A stretch of 64,000 nucleotides of DNA from Hyphomonas sp. Mor2 (GCF_001854405.1 NZ_CP017718.1:2232001-2296000), one strand, 5' to 3'; positions 33,299 to 42,737 are shown, numbered from the stretch's first letter. Notes: a model not told the origin generated them from the sequence alone. A program made the numbers and translations.

Positions 33299-34057
33299 CT
33301 ATAACCACACGATCAATTGCATGATGCGCTCCTGCCAGACCATGAGCAGCGCGCCGATAGAGACGGCGAGCAGGAACAGTCCGGCGCCAACCAGGAAGGG
33401 CGCACCGACAAAGGCAACCATCATTTGTGGCATGGCTTTGTTGATGAAGCCGAGACAGATATTGTAGAGCAGGTTCATCGCCACGAACGGCCAGGACAGC
33501 ATGATGGCAAAGGCAAAGGCCGCATAGAAACTGTCAAACATATAGGCCTGACCTGTCCAGGAGACGCTGCCCACCGGCACAGTTTCATACAGCCCGATCC
33601 AGCTGGTGATGACCTGCAGGTGAAAATCCATGGAGAACAACAAAGCTGCGCCTGCCATGGTCAGCAGGTTGGCGGTCGCCGTCTGGGCTTCATCGTCCAG
33701 CGCGACGCCAAGGAATTGCGCGAGGCCGATCGATTGCGCAATCACTGAACCCGCAATGCCGAGCACCCAGATGATGACCCTCAGCCCGATGCCGAGGAAC
33801 AGGCTGAGCACGATTTCCGTGAACATGACCAGCGCGAAGTCCGCCATCTGCGTCGGCATTTCATAATTGGTGATGCCGAGCCCGGTAATCGCCGCGGATA
33901 AAGCCAGCAGGACCATGACCCGCACCTGCGCCGGGATCACGCGCTCCCCTATGCCGGGGATCAGGATGATCACGAAAGACAGTCTGGCGACCGTCAGCAT
34001 GAACTGCCCGACCCAGTCGGCAAGGTCGGGCCCGAGCAGATCAATGATCGGGATCAT
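33299..34057 (-). CDS. fliR: Flagellar export protein FliR
   Basis: The 252-residue protein has about six membrane segments. It carries FVIILIPGIGERVIPAQVRV and LPQMMVAFVGAPFLVGAGLF-type stretches near the N- and C-terminus, typical of FliR. It is part of the FliPQR export gate in the inner membrane. Its start overlaps the flhA stop by 4 bp. Confidence 0.92.
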   Translation of the reverse strand: MIPIIDLLGPDLADWVGQFMLTVARLSFVIILIPGIGERVIPAQVRVMVLLALSAAITGLGITNYEMPTQMADFALVMFTEIVLSLFLGIGLRVIIWVLGIAGSVIAQSIGLAQFLGVALDDEAQTATANLLTMAGAALLFSMDFHLQVITSWIGLYETVPVGSVSWTGQAYMFDSFYAAFAFAIMLSWPFVAMNLLYNICLGFINKAMPQMMVAFVGAPFLVGAGLFLLAVSIGALLMVWQERIMQLIVWL

Positions 34058-36132
34058 ACGACCCCGACGATTTGAGGTCTGGTGCCTGACTTGATCTCTT
34101 CATAAGCAAGCACCGCATTGCGAATGCCCTTGCTGGCGAGGACCGTCTGCAGGAAACGTCGGCGTTTGGATGAGGTCGCGATCGATGCCACCACCCCGCG
34201 CGAGGCCGTTTCATTGAGCTTTTCCTGAATGCCATTGAGCAGCTCGCTGAACAGCTCTGGTGGCAGGGCGATATCGGTCGCGCCGCCTTCAGACTTGATC
34301 TCGTGCTCCGCGAATTTCTGTTCCCAATTGGTCGACAGCTGCACCAGCGGGAGGCGCCCTTCTCCGTCCTGCAACTTGTTGAGGATCTGGAAGGACAGGC
34401 GCTGGCGTACGAGTTCGATGATGTGCGTAAGCGCCGCGCCCTGAGACTTGGCTTCGCCAACTGTCTCGAGGATCAGGAAGATATTGCGGATCGAGACCCG
34501 CTCCTCAAGCAGGGCCCTCAAGACGGACAGCAACAGTTCTGGCGCAACCTTGGTCGGAATGTATTCATCCAGCAGGCGCTTATTATTGGCGGCGCGGTCT
34601 TCATCGGACACGCTGGTCAGGGCGTCGAGCGTGTTGAGCATCACCATGCGCGTAAAGATCAGTGAGAAGTTCGCCTGGATCAGTTCCAGCATATGCGTGG
34701 CAAGGACTTCAATCGGCTCGATCACCGGCACACCGGCTGCGACCAGTTCCTGCTTCTTCGTCGTTGGCAACCAACGGGCCGAAGCCTTGTACACGGGCTC
34801 CAGGACCTTTTCGCCTTGCAGGTGAGGCAGTTGGTCTTCTTCCATCAGAGCCAACATCGAGCCGGGTCGCAACAAGCCGGTATCGATCGGTACGCCCTGG
34901 ATCTTGAGGCGATAGATGTTGCGCTCCAGCGTCGGATTGTCGGTCATCCGGATCGACGGGAGGACGAAGCCATACTCCTCTGCGATATAGCGTCGGATCT
35001 TCTCAATTCGTGCTTCGATGCCGCTATCGCCCTGAAGGACTGTGGCGACGAGATCGGGGGCGACCTCAAGATGGATTTCGTCCGAGTGGATCGAGTCGCC
35101 GATCTGATCGGCCTTCTTGATGTCTTCCTGTTCCTCGGTGACGGCGTTCTGCTCGATCTCCTGCTGCTGCTTGCGCAGGTAATAGGCGGCGACCGCGAAT
35201 CCGATCGCGGCGGCCATGAAGGGCAGGAATGGCAGGCCAGGGAAAAGCGCGAAGACCAGCAGCAGGCCCGAGACGATCATCAATGCCGTCGCATTGCCGC
35301 CGAGTTGCTTGCCCAGCGCCTGGTCAATCGCACCATCATCGCGGCCCTTGGACAGGAGCAGCGCAGCAGAGACCGAAACGATCACAGCCGGGATCTGAGA
35401 CACGAGGCCATCGCCAACGGTCAGGATTGAGTAGTTCGCCGCGGCCTCGCCAATCGACAGGCCGTGCGCCCCAACGCCGAAGCCAATCCCTGCGATCAGG
35501 TTGAGTGCAGTGATCAGCAGGCCGGCAATCGCGTCGCCTTTGACGAATTTGGACGCACCATCGAGAGAGCCGAGAAAGCTTGCTTCTTCCTGCTCCTTCT
35601 GGCGGCGCTGGCGGGCTTCTTCGTGGCTGATCGCGCCCACTGCGAGGTCGGAGTCAATCGCCAGCTGCTTACCCGGCATGGCATCCAGGGCAAAACGCGC
35701 CCCGACTTCCGCCATGCGGCCTGCGCCCTTGGTGATGACCATGAAGTTCACGATGATCAGCACGCCGAACACAACCAGGCCGACAAACAGGTTGCCGCCC
35801 ATGATGAACATGGCGAATCCTTCAATCACTCCGCCCGCTGCATCGGTACCCGTATGACCTTCGGAAATGATCAGCTTGGTCGATGAGACGTTGAGCGCCA
35901 GACGCAGGATTAGCGAGGCTAGGAGAACACTCGGGAAGGAAGAGAAGTCGAGCGGCTTTTCAATGAAGATGGACGTCGTGAAAATCAGGATCGCAAAGGC
36001 GAAGGAGGCGGTCAGGCCAAGATCCAGCACCCAGGCGGGAACGGGCAGGACCATCACCAGAATCACAAGCATCAAGCCGATCGCCAGCAGGGCGGTCGGC
36101 TTTGAAAGATCGAGCAGTTTCATGTCTGACAT
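34054..36132 (-). CDS. flhA: Flagellar export protein FlhA
   Basis: The 692-residue protein has eight membrane segments in the first half, including the conserved FHIPEP-type loop region (VGARFALDAMPGKQLAIDSD), and a large cytoplasmic domain for chaperone-substrate docking. Length is normal. The ATG at 36132 has AAGG nearby. It sits 7 bp behind fliQ and overlaps fliR. Confidence 0.95.
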   Translation of the reverse strand: MSDMKLLDLSKPTALLAIGLMLVILVMVLPVPAWVLDLGLTASFAFAILIFTTSIFIEKPLDFSSFPSVLLASLILRLALNVSSTKLIISEGHTGTDAAGGVIEGFAMFIMGGNLFVGLVVFGVLIIVNFMVITKGAGRMAEVGARFALDAMPGKQLAIDSDLAVGAISHEEARQRRQKEQEEASFLGSLDGASKFVKGDAIAGLLITALNLIAGIGFGVGAHGLSIGEAAANYSILTVGDGLVSQIPAVIVSVSAALLLSKGRDDGAIDQALGKQLGGNATALMIVSGLLLVFALFPGLPFLPFMAAAIGFAVAAYYLRKQQQEIEQNAVTEEQEDIKKADQIGDSIHSDEIHLEVAPDLVATVLQGDSGIEARIEKIRRYIAEEYGFVLPSIRMTDNPTLERNIYRLKIQGVPIDTGLLRPGSMLALMEEDQLPHLQGEKVLEPVYKASARWLPTTKKQELVAAGVPVIEPIEVLATHMLELIQANFSLIFTRMVMLNTLDALTSVSDEDRAANNKRLLDEYIPTKVAPELLLSVLRALLEERVSIRNIFLILETVGEAKSQGAALTHIIELVRQRLSFQILNKLQDGEGRLPLVQLSTNWEQKFAEHEIKSEGGATDIALPPELFSELLNGIQEKLNETASRGVVASIATSSKRRRFLQTVLASKGIRNAVLAYEEIKSGTRPQIVGVV

Positions 36133-36139
36133 CCGCGCC

Positions 36140-36406
36140 TTACCCCAGGATCAAGGGGATGATGGTATTGTTGAACAGGTCGAGACAGACGCGTGTCATG
36201 TACCCGATGCTGAGAAAGAAGACGACGACCACGGCGACGATTTTCGGCACGAAGGTCAGGGTCATTTCCTGCACAGACGTCAGCGCCTGAATCAGGCCGA
36301 TGGCAAAGCCGAGCACCAGCGTCACCCCAAGAATGGGGAGGCCCATCAGAACGCCCGTCCATAGAGACGCGCGCAGGACTTCAAAAATTTCAGATTCGCC
36401 CATCAT
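36140..36406 (-). CDS. fliQ: Flagellar export protein FliQ
   Basis: The 88-residue protein has two membrane helices. LGFAIGLIQALTSVQEMTLT is the typical FliQ centre. It forms the export gate with FliP and FliR. Two ATG codons in tandem follow AAGGGG, so the exact start may be one codon later. Confidence 0.92.
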   Translation of the reverse strand: MMGESEIFEVLRASLWTGVLMGLPILGVTLVLGFAIGLIQALTSVQEMTLTFVPKIVAVVVVFFLSIGYMTRVCLDLFNNTIIPLILG

Positions 36407-36420
36407 CCCCTTCAGCTCCG

Positions 36421-36717
36421 CTAGACTGGCATGCGCAAGAGTTCCTGATAGGCCTCGACGACCTTGTCGCGGACCGTCACAGCGGTTTCGAGCACCATTT
36501 CGGCATTGGCGAGCGCTTCGACCATGGCGTGCGGATCAGCACCTGAAACAGCCGTTTCAACCGCCACCTGCTCTGCTTCCTTGATCGCGGTTTTAAAATC
36601 CGAGACGCCTTTGGCGACCGCATTGTCATCCTCGGCGGGCTTGGCCGCGCCAGACGTTGGCGTCTGGATCTTGGCCGGATTGATCGAGGCATAGGCGGCA
36701 AATCCGAAATTGGTCAC
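36421..36717 (-). CDS. fliE: Flagellar hook-basal body protein FliE
   Basis: The 98-residue protein has a C-terminal segment MVEALANAEMVLETAVTVRD and KVVEAYQELLRMPV, which match the FliE rod-junction family. It connects the MS ring to the rod. It lies 10 bp behind flgC. Confidence 0.88.
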   Translation of the reverse strand: MTNFGFAAYASINPAKIQTPTSGAAKPAEDDNAVAKGVSDFKTAIKEAEQVAVETAVSGADPHAMVEALANAEMVLETAVTVRDKVVEAYQELLRMPV

Positions 36718-36727
36718 TTAACCCTCC

Positions 36728-37111
36728 TTAGCGCCGCAAGACATCGAGCAATGAATTGTACATTGTCCGCGCCTGCTGGAATGAGTTGAGATTGGCTTCA
36801 TAGGACCGGCTGGCTTCCCGCAGATCGGCCATTTCCGTCACCAGAGAGACATTGGACAGGGTCACATAGCCCTGCTGGTCGGCCATAGGATGCTCCGGAT
36901 TGAACTCTGTCGCGCCTGGCGTCTGATCGAGCACGGTGCGCAGTGCGGCGAAGGACACCTGACTGCCGGAGGGGGGCTCGCTGACCAGGATCTTGCGCCG
37001 GTAGCCGGGTGTGTCCGCATTCGAGACATTCTCCGCGCCGACGGTGATCCGCTGCGATTGTGTGCGCATTCCAGCGACGGCTTGCTGCATGGAAAAATCA
37101 AATGGATTCAT
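36728..37111 (-). CDS. flgC: Flagellar rod protein FlgC
   Basis: The 127-residue protein has the N-terminal rod motif ENVSNADTPGYRRK and the C-terminal motif EMADLREASRSYEANLNSFQ. It belongs to the proximal rod. It lies 11 bp behind flgB and 10 bp before fliE. Confidence 0.93.
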   Translation of the reverse strand: MNPFDFSMQQAVAGMRTQSQRITVGAENVSNADTPGYRRKILVSEPPSGSQVSFAALRTVLDQTPGATEFNPEHPMADQQGYVTLSNVSLVTEMADLREASRSYEANLNSFQQARTMYNSLLDVLRR

Positions 37112-37122
37112 ATCCTAAGCCC

Positions 37123-37482
37123 CTATGTCCGTCGTCCGAGCGCGAGTTTCATCAAGTCCATGGACTTGGTGTATACATTCAGCGCCATCGTGTGTTTTCC
37201 GACCGCTTCGGCCGACTTGAACACTTCCTCTTCAATGCTCACCGTGTTGCCATTCGGGGCCGCCGGACCAGCTGTCAGGCGCTGCTCGAACCCTTGCGAG
37301 AAATCGACCCCATCTGGCTGATGGCTGGTGCGCGCCATGAACTCGGCAAAGGATTCCACCTCGACGGCCTTGTAGCCCGGCTCGTTCGCCCGCGCGAGAT
37401 TTCCGGCACTGGTCTTCTGAGCCTCGGCCGCGTGCCGTGCCATCGCCCCATAGATCTGGAAGAGCGACATGTCAGACAGCAT
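37123..37482 (-). CDS. flgB: Flagellar rod protein FlgB
   Basis: The 119-residue protein has the N-terminal rod motif NLARANEPGYKAVEVESF and a C-terminal AVGKHTMALNVYTKSMDLMK helix. It is the first gene of the leftward operon flgB-flgC-fliE-fliQ-flhA-fliR-flhB-fliJ-like. The 90-bp gap to the divergent fliI gene has several TTAAC-type half sites (37500, 37544 and 37561), possible CtrA contacts. Confidence 0.92.
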   Translation of the reverse strand: MLSDMSLFQIYGAMARHAAEAQKTSAGNLARANEPGYKAVEVESFAEFMARTSHQPDGVDFSQGFEQRLTAGPAAPNGNTVSIEEEVFKSAEAVGKHTMALNVYTKSMDLMKLALGRRT

Positions 37483-37571
37483 TGAGAAATCCCCATAAGT
37501 TAACGATTCCGCAAAATTTGCGACTATAAGTTGAAGAAAGGATTAACAGATACCCTGGGTTTAATTAACTT

Positions 37572-38918
37572 TTGACCGTACACGGCCAACTTGCCTCCCC
37601 CGGACGTTTATGGGGTTCGGTGACCGAGATTCTCCCCGGAATGATTTCGCTTGCCGGGATCAGCCACGCGTCCGGGATTGGCGACAGTGTCATCATTGAA
37701 AAACCCGGCCAGAATCTGATCGGTGAAATCATGACGGTCACGGGCGACGGGGCGAAAGTGCTGATGTACAGTTCGACCGACGCCTTGCGGATCGGTGACC
37801 GAGCTTTCGTCTCGCACCAGGATCATGTCGACATTGGCGACCATTGGCTGGGGGCGTTGATTGATTATCGCGGCCAGGTCCTGATGCGGCGCGTCCCGGA
37901 AGTGGCCAGGTCTGTCGCGGTGACGGTTCCACTACAACGAGATCCTGTCTCGCCAGCGGAGCGCAAGCCCCTCGGCACCCGAATGATGACCGGTCTGAAT
38001 GTCACCGATACATTGCTCCCGATTTGCCGCGGACAGCGGATAGGCCTGTTTGCCGGGTCAGGGGTCGGCAAGTCGACCCTGCTCGGGCGCCTGGCCGGCG
38101 GGATGAACGCTGACCGGGTGGTCATTGCTTTGATTGGCGAGCGCAGCCGCGAAGTGCAGGAATTCATCGACAGCGTCCTGCCCCCGGAAATCCTGCCCAA
38201 GACCACCGTCATCGCTGCCACGGCCAGCGAGCCACCCGGTGCCAAGAAGCGCGCTGCCTACTGCGCCATGGCGGCGGCTGAGTATTATCGCGACCAGGGC
38301 CACTCCGTACTGCTCCTGTTTGATTCGCTGACCCGCTTTGCTGAGGCCCACCGCGAAACAGCCCTCATGGCAGGTGAGACTCCAGCATTGAATGCCTTCC
38401 CGCCATCGACCGTCCGCGTGGTCTCGGAGCTCGCTGAACGCACCGGCCCAGGGGCTAAAGGCAGCGGCGACATCACTGCCATCTTCTCGGTTCTGGTCGC
38501 TGGTTCGGACTTCGAAGAACCGGTCGCCGACATGGTTCGCGGGATCCTCGATGGTCACATCGTTCTATCGCGCAAGATTGCCGAACGCGGGCATTATCCC
38601 GCCATTGACGTCTTGCGCAGCGTCTCGCGCAGCCTGCCCAAAGCGGCGACCGATGAGCAAAACCAGATGCTGAGCATCTTCCGGCGTCTGATGACCACTT
38701 ATGAAGAAATTGCCCCCATGGTGCGGGCAGGCTTGTTTGAGTTCGGCACCGATCCGCAGGCCGATCTCGCCCACGCCCTGCACCAAAGTCTGGATCAGTT
38801 CCTGACCGAGCCAAGCAATGGGATCGAGATGTCGTTTGAATATCTCAAGGGCTTGCTGACGCCGGCATTGGAGGGGCCCCCTCCACCCCATCAACCGACC
38901 GATCTAAAACCGGCTTAG
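37572..38918 (+). CDS. fliI: Flagellum-specific ATPase FliI
   Basis: The 448-residue protein has Walker A GLFAGSGVGKSTLL and Walker B SVLLLFDSLTRFAEAHRE, typical of the flagellar F1-like ATPase. A TTG at 37572 is the only start that keeps the N-terminal beta domain, since an in-frame stop lies just upstream. No ribosome site is visible, so its start is unusual. It overlaps the convergent DUF1217 gene by 15 bp. Confidence 0.92.
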   Translation: MTVHGQLASPGRLWGSVTEILPGMISLAGISHASGIGDSVIIEKPGQNLIGEIMTVTGDGAKVLMYSSTDALRIGDRAFVSHQDHVDIGDHWLGALIDYRGQVLMRRVPEVARSVAVTVPLQRDPVSPAERKPLGTRMMTGLNVTDTLLPICRGQRIGLFAGSGVGKSTLLGRLAGGMNADRVVIALIGERSREVQEFIDSVLPPEILPKTTVIAATASEPPGAKKRAAYCAMAAAEYYRDQGHSVLLLFDSLTRFAEAHRETALMAGETPALNAFPPSTVRVVSELAERTGPGAKGSGDITAIFSVLVAGSDFEEPVADMVRGILDGHIVLSRKIAERGHYPAIDVLRSVSRSLPKAATDEQNQMLSIFRRLMTTYEEIAPMVRAGLFEFGTDPQADLAHALHQSLDQFLTEPSNGIEMSFEYLKGLLTPALEGPPPPHQPTDLKPA

Positions 38919-39740
38919 AAACAGGTTCTGACTGGCGATTGAGCCAAACCCGACTGCATTTCCGAGCAAGACAAGGGCCGTTTGCGCCGGACCGGTCGCC
39001 GCTGCATTCCGGTTCAAGCCGTCCAGTGCCATATAACGCGAAACCATGCGATCAACGACGTCAGGGTCTTTCAGATCCTGAACCGAGGACAAGCCGAACT
39101 GGCTCTTCAGTTTCTCATCGAGAATGCGGGCCTGTTGATCGAGATCCAGCTGCTGCATCTCAGTCGGGAGTCCGAGCGCGCTTTCCAGTACGGTACGCAC
39201 CGGCACGCTGCCGAGCAGGCGATAGAGCACGGTCTGATCCGTCGACCCGTCCGTGACCAGCTGAGAGATCTCATCCTGATAGTTCAGGCTGAGCCGCATC
39301 GCATTATCCTGTTCACCAACCGCAAGCTCGAACGACTCCGCAGCGAAGCGCGCTGTGAGGTCCTGCAGGTTTGGCAGGGTCAGCAGGATCTTGCCGTCAA
39401 CCGGCCGCAGGGCTTCCGCGAACCGCGAATATTGCGGATTATTGAGTCGCGCCAGAAAGGTACTGGCCGGGTCCTGCACTTCGTCCAGAACCGTGCGGAC
39501 ATAGCCGGTCTTCCACTCTTCGCCAGCCAGCCCATAGGCCGTCATCGAAATCCGGCGCAAACGCGGGTCACTCAGGAAGTCCTCGACCGCCATGGGTTCG
39601 GCGAACTTCTCGGTGAAATAGTCGATATCGTTCTTGATTTGCGGCGAGTTGGAATAGGTCTGCAATTGCGACTCATAGGTCGATTGCAGGAAGTTCCAGC
39701 CTCCAAAACCTGATAAGGGGATGACCGGCTGGAAGACCAT
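38904..39740 (-). CDS. DUF1217 flagellar-locus protein
   Basis: The 278-residue protein has the N-terminal WNFLQSTYESQLQTYSNSPQ and the internal YGLAGEEWKTGYVRTVL, which match DUF1217 proteins that occur in alphaproteobacterial flagellar clusters. The molecular role is not established. It starts 2 bp after flbT and belongs to the flagellin operon. Confidence 0.75.
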   Translation of the reverse strand: MVFQPVIPLSGFGGWNFLQSTYESQLQTYSNSPQIKNDIDYFTEKFAEPMAVEDFLSDPRLRRISMTAYGLAGEEWKTGYVRTVLDEVQDPASTFLARLNNPQYSRFAEALRPVDGKILLTLPNLQDLTARFAAESFELAVGEQDNAMRLSLNYQDEISQLVTDGSTDQTVLYRLLGSVPVRTVLESALGLPTEMQQLDLDQQARILDEKLKSQFGLSSVQDLKDPDVVDRMVSRYMALDGLNRNAAATGPAQTALVLLGNAVGFGSIASQNLFLSRF

Positions 39741-39742
39741 TT

Positions 39743-40159
39743 TCAGGCCGCCAAAGCGCCTGAGTTTTCCTGTCCAAGCAGTTGAGCCTCAAGCTCGATC
39801 ACCTGCTTGAGATAGCAAAGCGCAGAATAGTAATTCCCGCGGCGCAGCATTTCGCAAAGCGTCGGGATCAGGTCCGGCTTGATGTGCGCGAACGCCCCCT
39901 TGAGGTCATCACAAGCACGGAACAGGGCCGACAAGGTGTCTTCTTCTTCCAGGTCCTTGGTGATCAGGAGCTGGATCGCATAATAGACCTGCTTGACCGG
40001 CGTATCGACCTCTTCGGGTTTTAGCGCGTCGCGGCAGCGCAGCACCATAACGTCAGGTCCCGGCACGCGGATGCGTCCCGGGCGATCGCCGTTTTCCAGC
40101 ATGGTCCCATTGATAATAAAGCGCTCACCCGGAGCGAGTTTCAGCATTAAACCGGACAT
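39743..40159 (-). CDS. flbT: Flagellin mRNA regulator FlbT
   Basis: The 138-residue protein shows LKLAPGERFIINGTMLEN and the helical C-terminus of FlbT. In Caulobacter it destabilises flagellin mRNA by acting on the 5' leader until the hook is built. It follows flaF by 39 bp. Confidence 0.9.
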   Translation of the reverse strand: MSGLMLKLAPGERFIINGTMLENGDRPGRIRVPGPDVMVLRCRDALKPEEVDTPVKQVYYAIQLLITKDLEEEDTLSALFRACDDLKGAFAHIKPDLIPTLCEMLRRGNYYSALCYLKQVIELEAQLLGQENSGALAA

Positions 40160-40198
40160 TCCTAGTCCCCTCTTTAAGTCTACTCTCGTTTTTCAAAC

Positions 40199-40555
40199 CT
40201 AACCCTTGAGACCACCCATAATGGACTCATTGATTTCGATCAGATCAGCAATATCGCCTTCGCCGCTCAGGATTTTCATGCTGGCGCGTCGGACGAAAAT
40301 GGAAAGTTCAAGCAGCGACTTACGCGTGGCTTCATTCAACTGATTTTCAGGATGAAGCAGGTCTGTGGCGAGGAGGGTCCACAGTTCGAGATTACGATTT
40401 ACAGCGTCTGCCCAGGTTGAAGGATCGGTCTTCTCCAGATCTTTCGCAGCGATCAGTCCATCGGTGATTTGTTGAAACAAAGCATGTTCGAGAGACTTGT
40501 TATCAGCGGTTCGGTTACGAACTTCGCCATACGCTTTGTGAGCCAGTGCCTGCAA
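40199..40555 (-). CDS. flaF: Flagellin regulator FlaF
   Basis: The 118-residue helical protein has ALFQQITDGLIAAKD and RNLELWTLLATDLLHPEN, typical of FlaF. It acts with FlbT in flagellin synthesis and secretion. It lies behind the flagellin gene, separated from it by a strong terminator, so it may have reduced read-through or its own promoter. Confidence 0.9.
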   Translation of the reverse strand: MQALAHKAYGEVRNRTADNKSLEHALFQQITDGLIAAKDLEKTDPSTWADAVNRNLELWTLLATDLLHPENQLNEATRKSLLELSIFVRRASMKILSGEGDIADLIEINESIMGGLKG

Positions 40556-40573
40556 TCAATCCTCCCAGGATCT

Positions 40574-40613
40574 TATAAAAGAGCCTGGAGCGCTCGAATA
40601 AGCGCTCCAGGCG
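40574..40613 (-). terminator. Strong intrinsic terminator behind flagellin
   Basis: GCCTGGAGCGCT (40584-40595) and AGCGCTCCAGGC (40602-40613) form a perfect 12-bp stem with a 6-base loop, followed on the minus strand by TCTTTTATAAG. It lies in the flagellin-flaF gap. Confidence 0.88.
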
Positions 40614-40620
40614 GTTGGTA

Positions 40621-41868
40621 TTATCGGAACAGTGACAGCAGAGACTGTGGCGCCTGGTTCGCGATAGACAGAGCCTGAGTACCAAGCTGCTGCTGAACCT
40701 GAAGGGCCTGCAGTTTCGCCGAAGCTGCTTCCATGTCTGTGTCGGTCAGACCACCGATTCCAGTCGTCAGAGAGTCGACCATGGTCTGAACAAACTCGCT
40801 TTGAGTTTCGATCCGCTTCTGAGCCGAACCGAAGCCAGCAGCGGCGTCGATAGACTGGCCGAGCAGGGTTTCGATAGACGTCAGAGCAGCGGTTGCACCT
40901 GTGTCCGTCGTGACGTCGATGGTTGCGAGGTCACCCAGGCCACCAGCAGAAACGCCAGCTGTACCGCCAGTAGACGAGAAGCTGGTAATGTCGACCGTGT
41001 CACCAGAATTGTTGGTGATCGAGATCGCATTATCCGTACGAGAAACAACATAGTCGGTCTGACCAGTCGCTGCCAGGAAGTTCGAAAGCTGAGTTTCGAG
41101 GTTGGCTGCGACGGAGTTGGCGCTGTCGCTAGCACCAGCAACATACTCGAATGTACGAACGCCGATATTGTTGTTGGTACCTGTGTCGTCCAGCTCGATG
41201 CGGTAACCGTTACCGTCTGCGACAGACGCGATGGTGATCGTCTGAGTCGCAGCGTCAGCAACCGTGTCAGCCGTACCAGCATTGGTGCCGCCATTGTCGA
41301 TCAGAGACAGGTCGGTCACAGCCGTACCGCCATAAGTGGCAGCCGTGCTGGAGTTGGAGATAGACAGGTCAGCGCGAGCTACGTTGATGTAAGACGCGTT
41401 GACAGTACCGGCAGAGGTACGGTCCAGAGACGCCAGAACGCTTACATCGTCAGTAGATGCACCGTCGATCAGGTTGAGGCCGTTAAACTGAGCGGCGCCA
41501 ACGATAGATCCAACCTGGTCACGCAGAGCGGCGATGTCGGTCTGGATCTTGGTCCGGTCAACGTTTTCTTCCTGAGCTGAAACGATCAGTTCTTTCATGT
41601 CCTGAAGAACGCTCGTGATTTGCTCAGACGCCGAACGTGCAACACCGACAGAAGAGTTACCGAGATTCAGTGAGTCCTGGATCTGCTTGAAGCTCTCAAC
41701 GTCCGTAGACATGACCGTTGAAATCGCCCAGATCGCGGCGTTGTCCTTAGCAGACGAAACTTTTTTACCAGTCGAGATTTCAGACTGGACCATTGCGAGA
41801 TCTTTATTGATGCCGCGCAATGTTTCGAGCGCAACCATGGCGCTATTATTAGTGAGAATACTAGACAT
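40621..41868 (-). CDS. Flagellin
   Basis: The 415-residue protein has conserved N- (SILTNNSAMVALETLRGIN) and C-terminal (QALSIANQAPQSLLSLFR) coiled-coil ends and a variable centre rich in Thr, Asp, Gly and Asn. Unlike most alphaproteobacterial loci this window has a single flagellin gene. AGGAA lies eight bases before the ATG. A long leader with a hairpin precedes it. Confidence 0.95.
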   Translation of the reverse strand: MSSILTNNSAMVALETLRGINKDLAMVQSEISTGKKVSSAKDNAAIWAISTVMSTDVESFKQIQDSLNLGNSSVGVARSASEQITSVLQDMKELIVSAQEENVDRTKIQTDIAALRDQVGSIVGAAQFNGLNLIDGASTDDVSVLASLDRTSAGTVNASYINVARADLSISNSSTAATYGGTAVTDLSLIDNGGTNAGTADTVADAATQTITIASVADGNGYRIELDDTGTNNNIGVRTFEYVAGASDSANSVAANLETQLSNFLAATGQTDYVVSRTDNAISITNNSGDTVDITSFSSTGGTAGVSAGGLGDLATIDVTTDTGATAALTSIETLLGQSIDAAAGFGSAQKRIETQSEFVQTMVDSLTTGIGGLTDTDMEAASAKLQALQVQQQLGTQALSIANQAPQSLLSLFR

Positions 41869-41892
41869 TGATGCTGTTCCTATATTGGTGTG

Positions 41893-41906
41893 GTCCTAAG
41901 AGGGAC
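41893..41906 (-). promoter_or_regulatory. Flagellin leader hairpin (possible FlbT target)
   Basis: GTCC (41893-41896) and GGAC (41903-41906) can pair around a 6-base loop in the flagellin 5' leader, 25-38 bp before the start codon. FlbT is known to act on flagellin leaders in Caulobacter, so this is a plausible target, but the stem is short. Confidence 0.3.
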
Positions 41907-42001
41907 TCTTTGTTCAATGTCATCCTGACAGCCCTTTTACGGCAAACCACTCTTGGTTGTATTTTCCTGTTTACTATTACAGGGTGTACATTTTCTTAAT
42001 G

Positions 42002-42388
42002 CTAAGCTTTGCTCTCGAAGCCGCCGACCGAGTCTGAAAATTTCACCCGGCTACCGACGGAATTGTACGATCCAACCAGCGTATCCGACTGCATGCGGCC
42101 CAACCGCGTCAGGATGCGTCCGAGTCCGTGACGCATGGCTTCAAGGTGCCGACTGTGCTCACTCGCGGTGGCTTGCACCTTCTGAATACGATTAATCATA
42201 GCGGGCGGCTGCTGAGACAATGCGCCCGATTCAATCGCCGTTGTTAACTGATTGAAGTGCTCGAGTTTGATTTTGGCGAGCTCTCCGAGTTCAGTGAGAT
42301 TTCCGGCAACAATGAATTCCGCCTCTCTTTCAAATAAAGATTCAATAGAGGCGAGACAGGCTTCTAGTTGTTCGGTGGTCATGCTCAT
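42002..42388 (-). CDS. FlgN-like export chaperone (probable)
   Basis: The 128-residue helical protein shows LEACLASIESLFEREAEFIV and LGELAKIKLEHFNQLTTAIE, the long-helix pattern of FlgN-type chaperones that guard hook-associated proteins. It overlaps the flgJ-like gene by 4 bp. Sequence similarity in this family is low, so the call rests on context and helix pattern. Confidence 0.5.
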   Translation of the reverse strand: MSMTTEQLEACLASIESLFEREAEFIVAGNLTELGELAKIKLEHFNQLTTAIESGALSQQPPAMINRIQKVQATASEHSRHLEAMRHGLGRILTRLGRMQSDTLVGSYNSVGSRVKFSDSVGGFESKA

Positions 42389-42690
42389 GAGTCCGTCTCC
42401 ACCTTTGCATCTATCGGCGTTGGCGCGGTATCCTGCTGATCCAGAAGACCAAGCGGGTGTTGTTTGGCAATGTCCTCGGCGATCGCTTCGACAAAGTATC
42501 TTGAGAACATCGCGGCGCCGTCTCCGCCCCCGAGCGTCAGGGCTTTTTCAAGCCCGGTATGGGTGAGAAGCTCGGCCCAGAGCAACTGCTCGAAACGGAT
42601 ATTGGTGTCTTCTTCCGTGGAGAGTTTCGGCTGCGTTGGCGCCTGCGCTAGGCTGGTCGGCAGGACATTGATCGGCGGTGTTGTGGTCAT
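42385..42690 (-). CDS. FlgJ-like rod-binding protein without muramidase
   Basis: The 101-residue protein contains IRFEQLLWAELLTHTGLEKA, then GGGDGAAMFSRYFVEAIAED, matching the N-terminal rod-binding domain of FlgJ. The peptidoglycan-hydrolase half is absent, as is usual in alphaproteobacteria, where a separate lytic enzyme is used. It is divergent from fliK. Confidence 0.75.
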   Translation of the reverse strand: MTTTPPINVLPTSLAQAPTQPKLSTEEDTNIRFEQLLWAELLTHTGLEKALTLGGGDGAAMFSRYFVEAIAEDIAKQHPLGLLDQQDTAPTPIDAKVETDS

Positions 42691-42708
42691 TCCTAGACCC
42701 TCGAATGC

Positions 42709-42737
42709 TTAATCGTTTTTAAACTTAAAGTTGTTAA
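42709..42737. promoter_or_regulatory. TTAA cluster between flgJ-like and fliK genes
   Basis: Four TTAA half sites (42709, 42719, 42725, 42734) lie within 29 bp of a divergent flagellar promoter region. The spacings (6, 2 and 5) do not match the full CtrA site, but half-site clusters can bind CtrA weakly. Confidence 0.25.

Noticed and set aside
32165-33304. 379-codon open frame antisense to flhB
   Set aside because: It mirrors the flhB frame, whose FlhB identity is unambiguous.
16267-37503. Shared 13-bp leader TTATGGGGATTTC before the first EcfG-like gene and flgB at equal distance from ATG
   Set aside because: A 13-bp match is expected many times by chance in 64 kb, and the GGGGAT part is simply a ribosome site.
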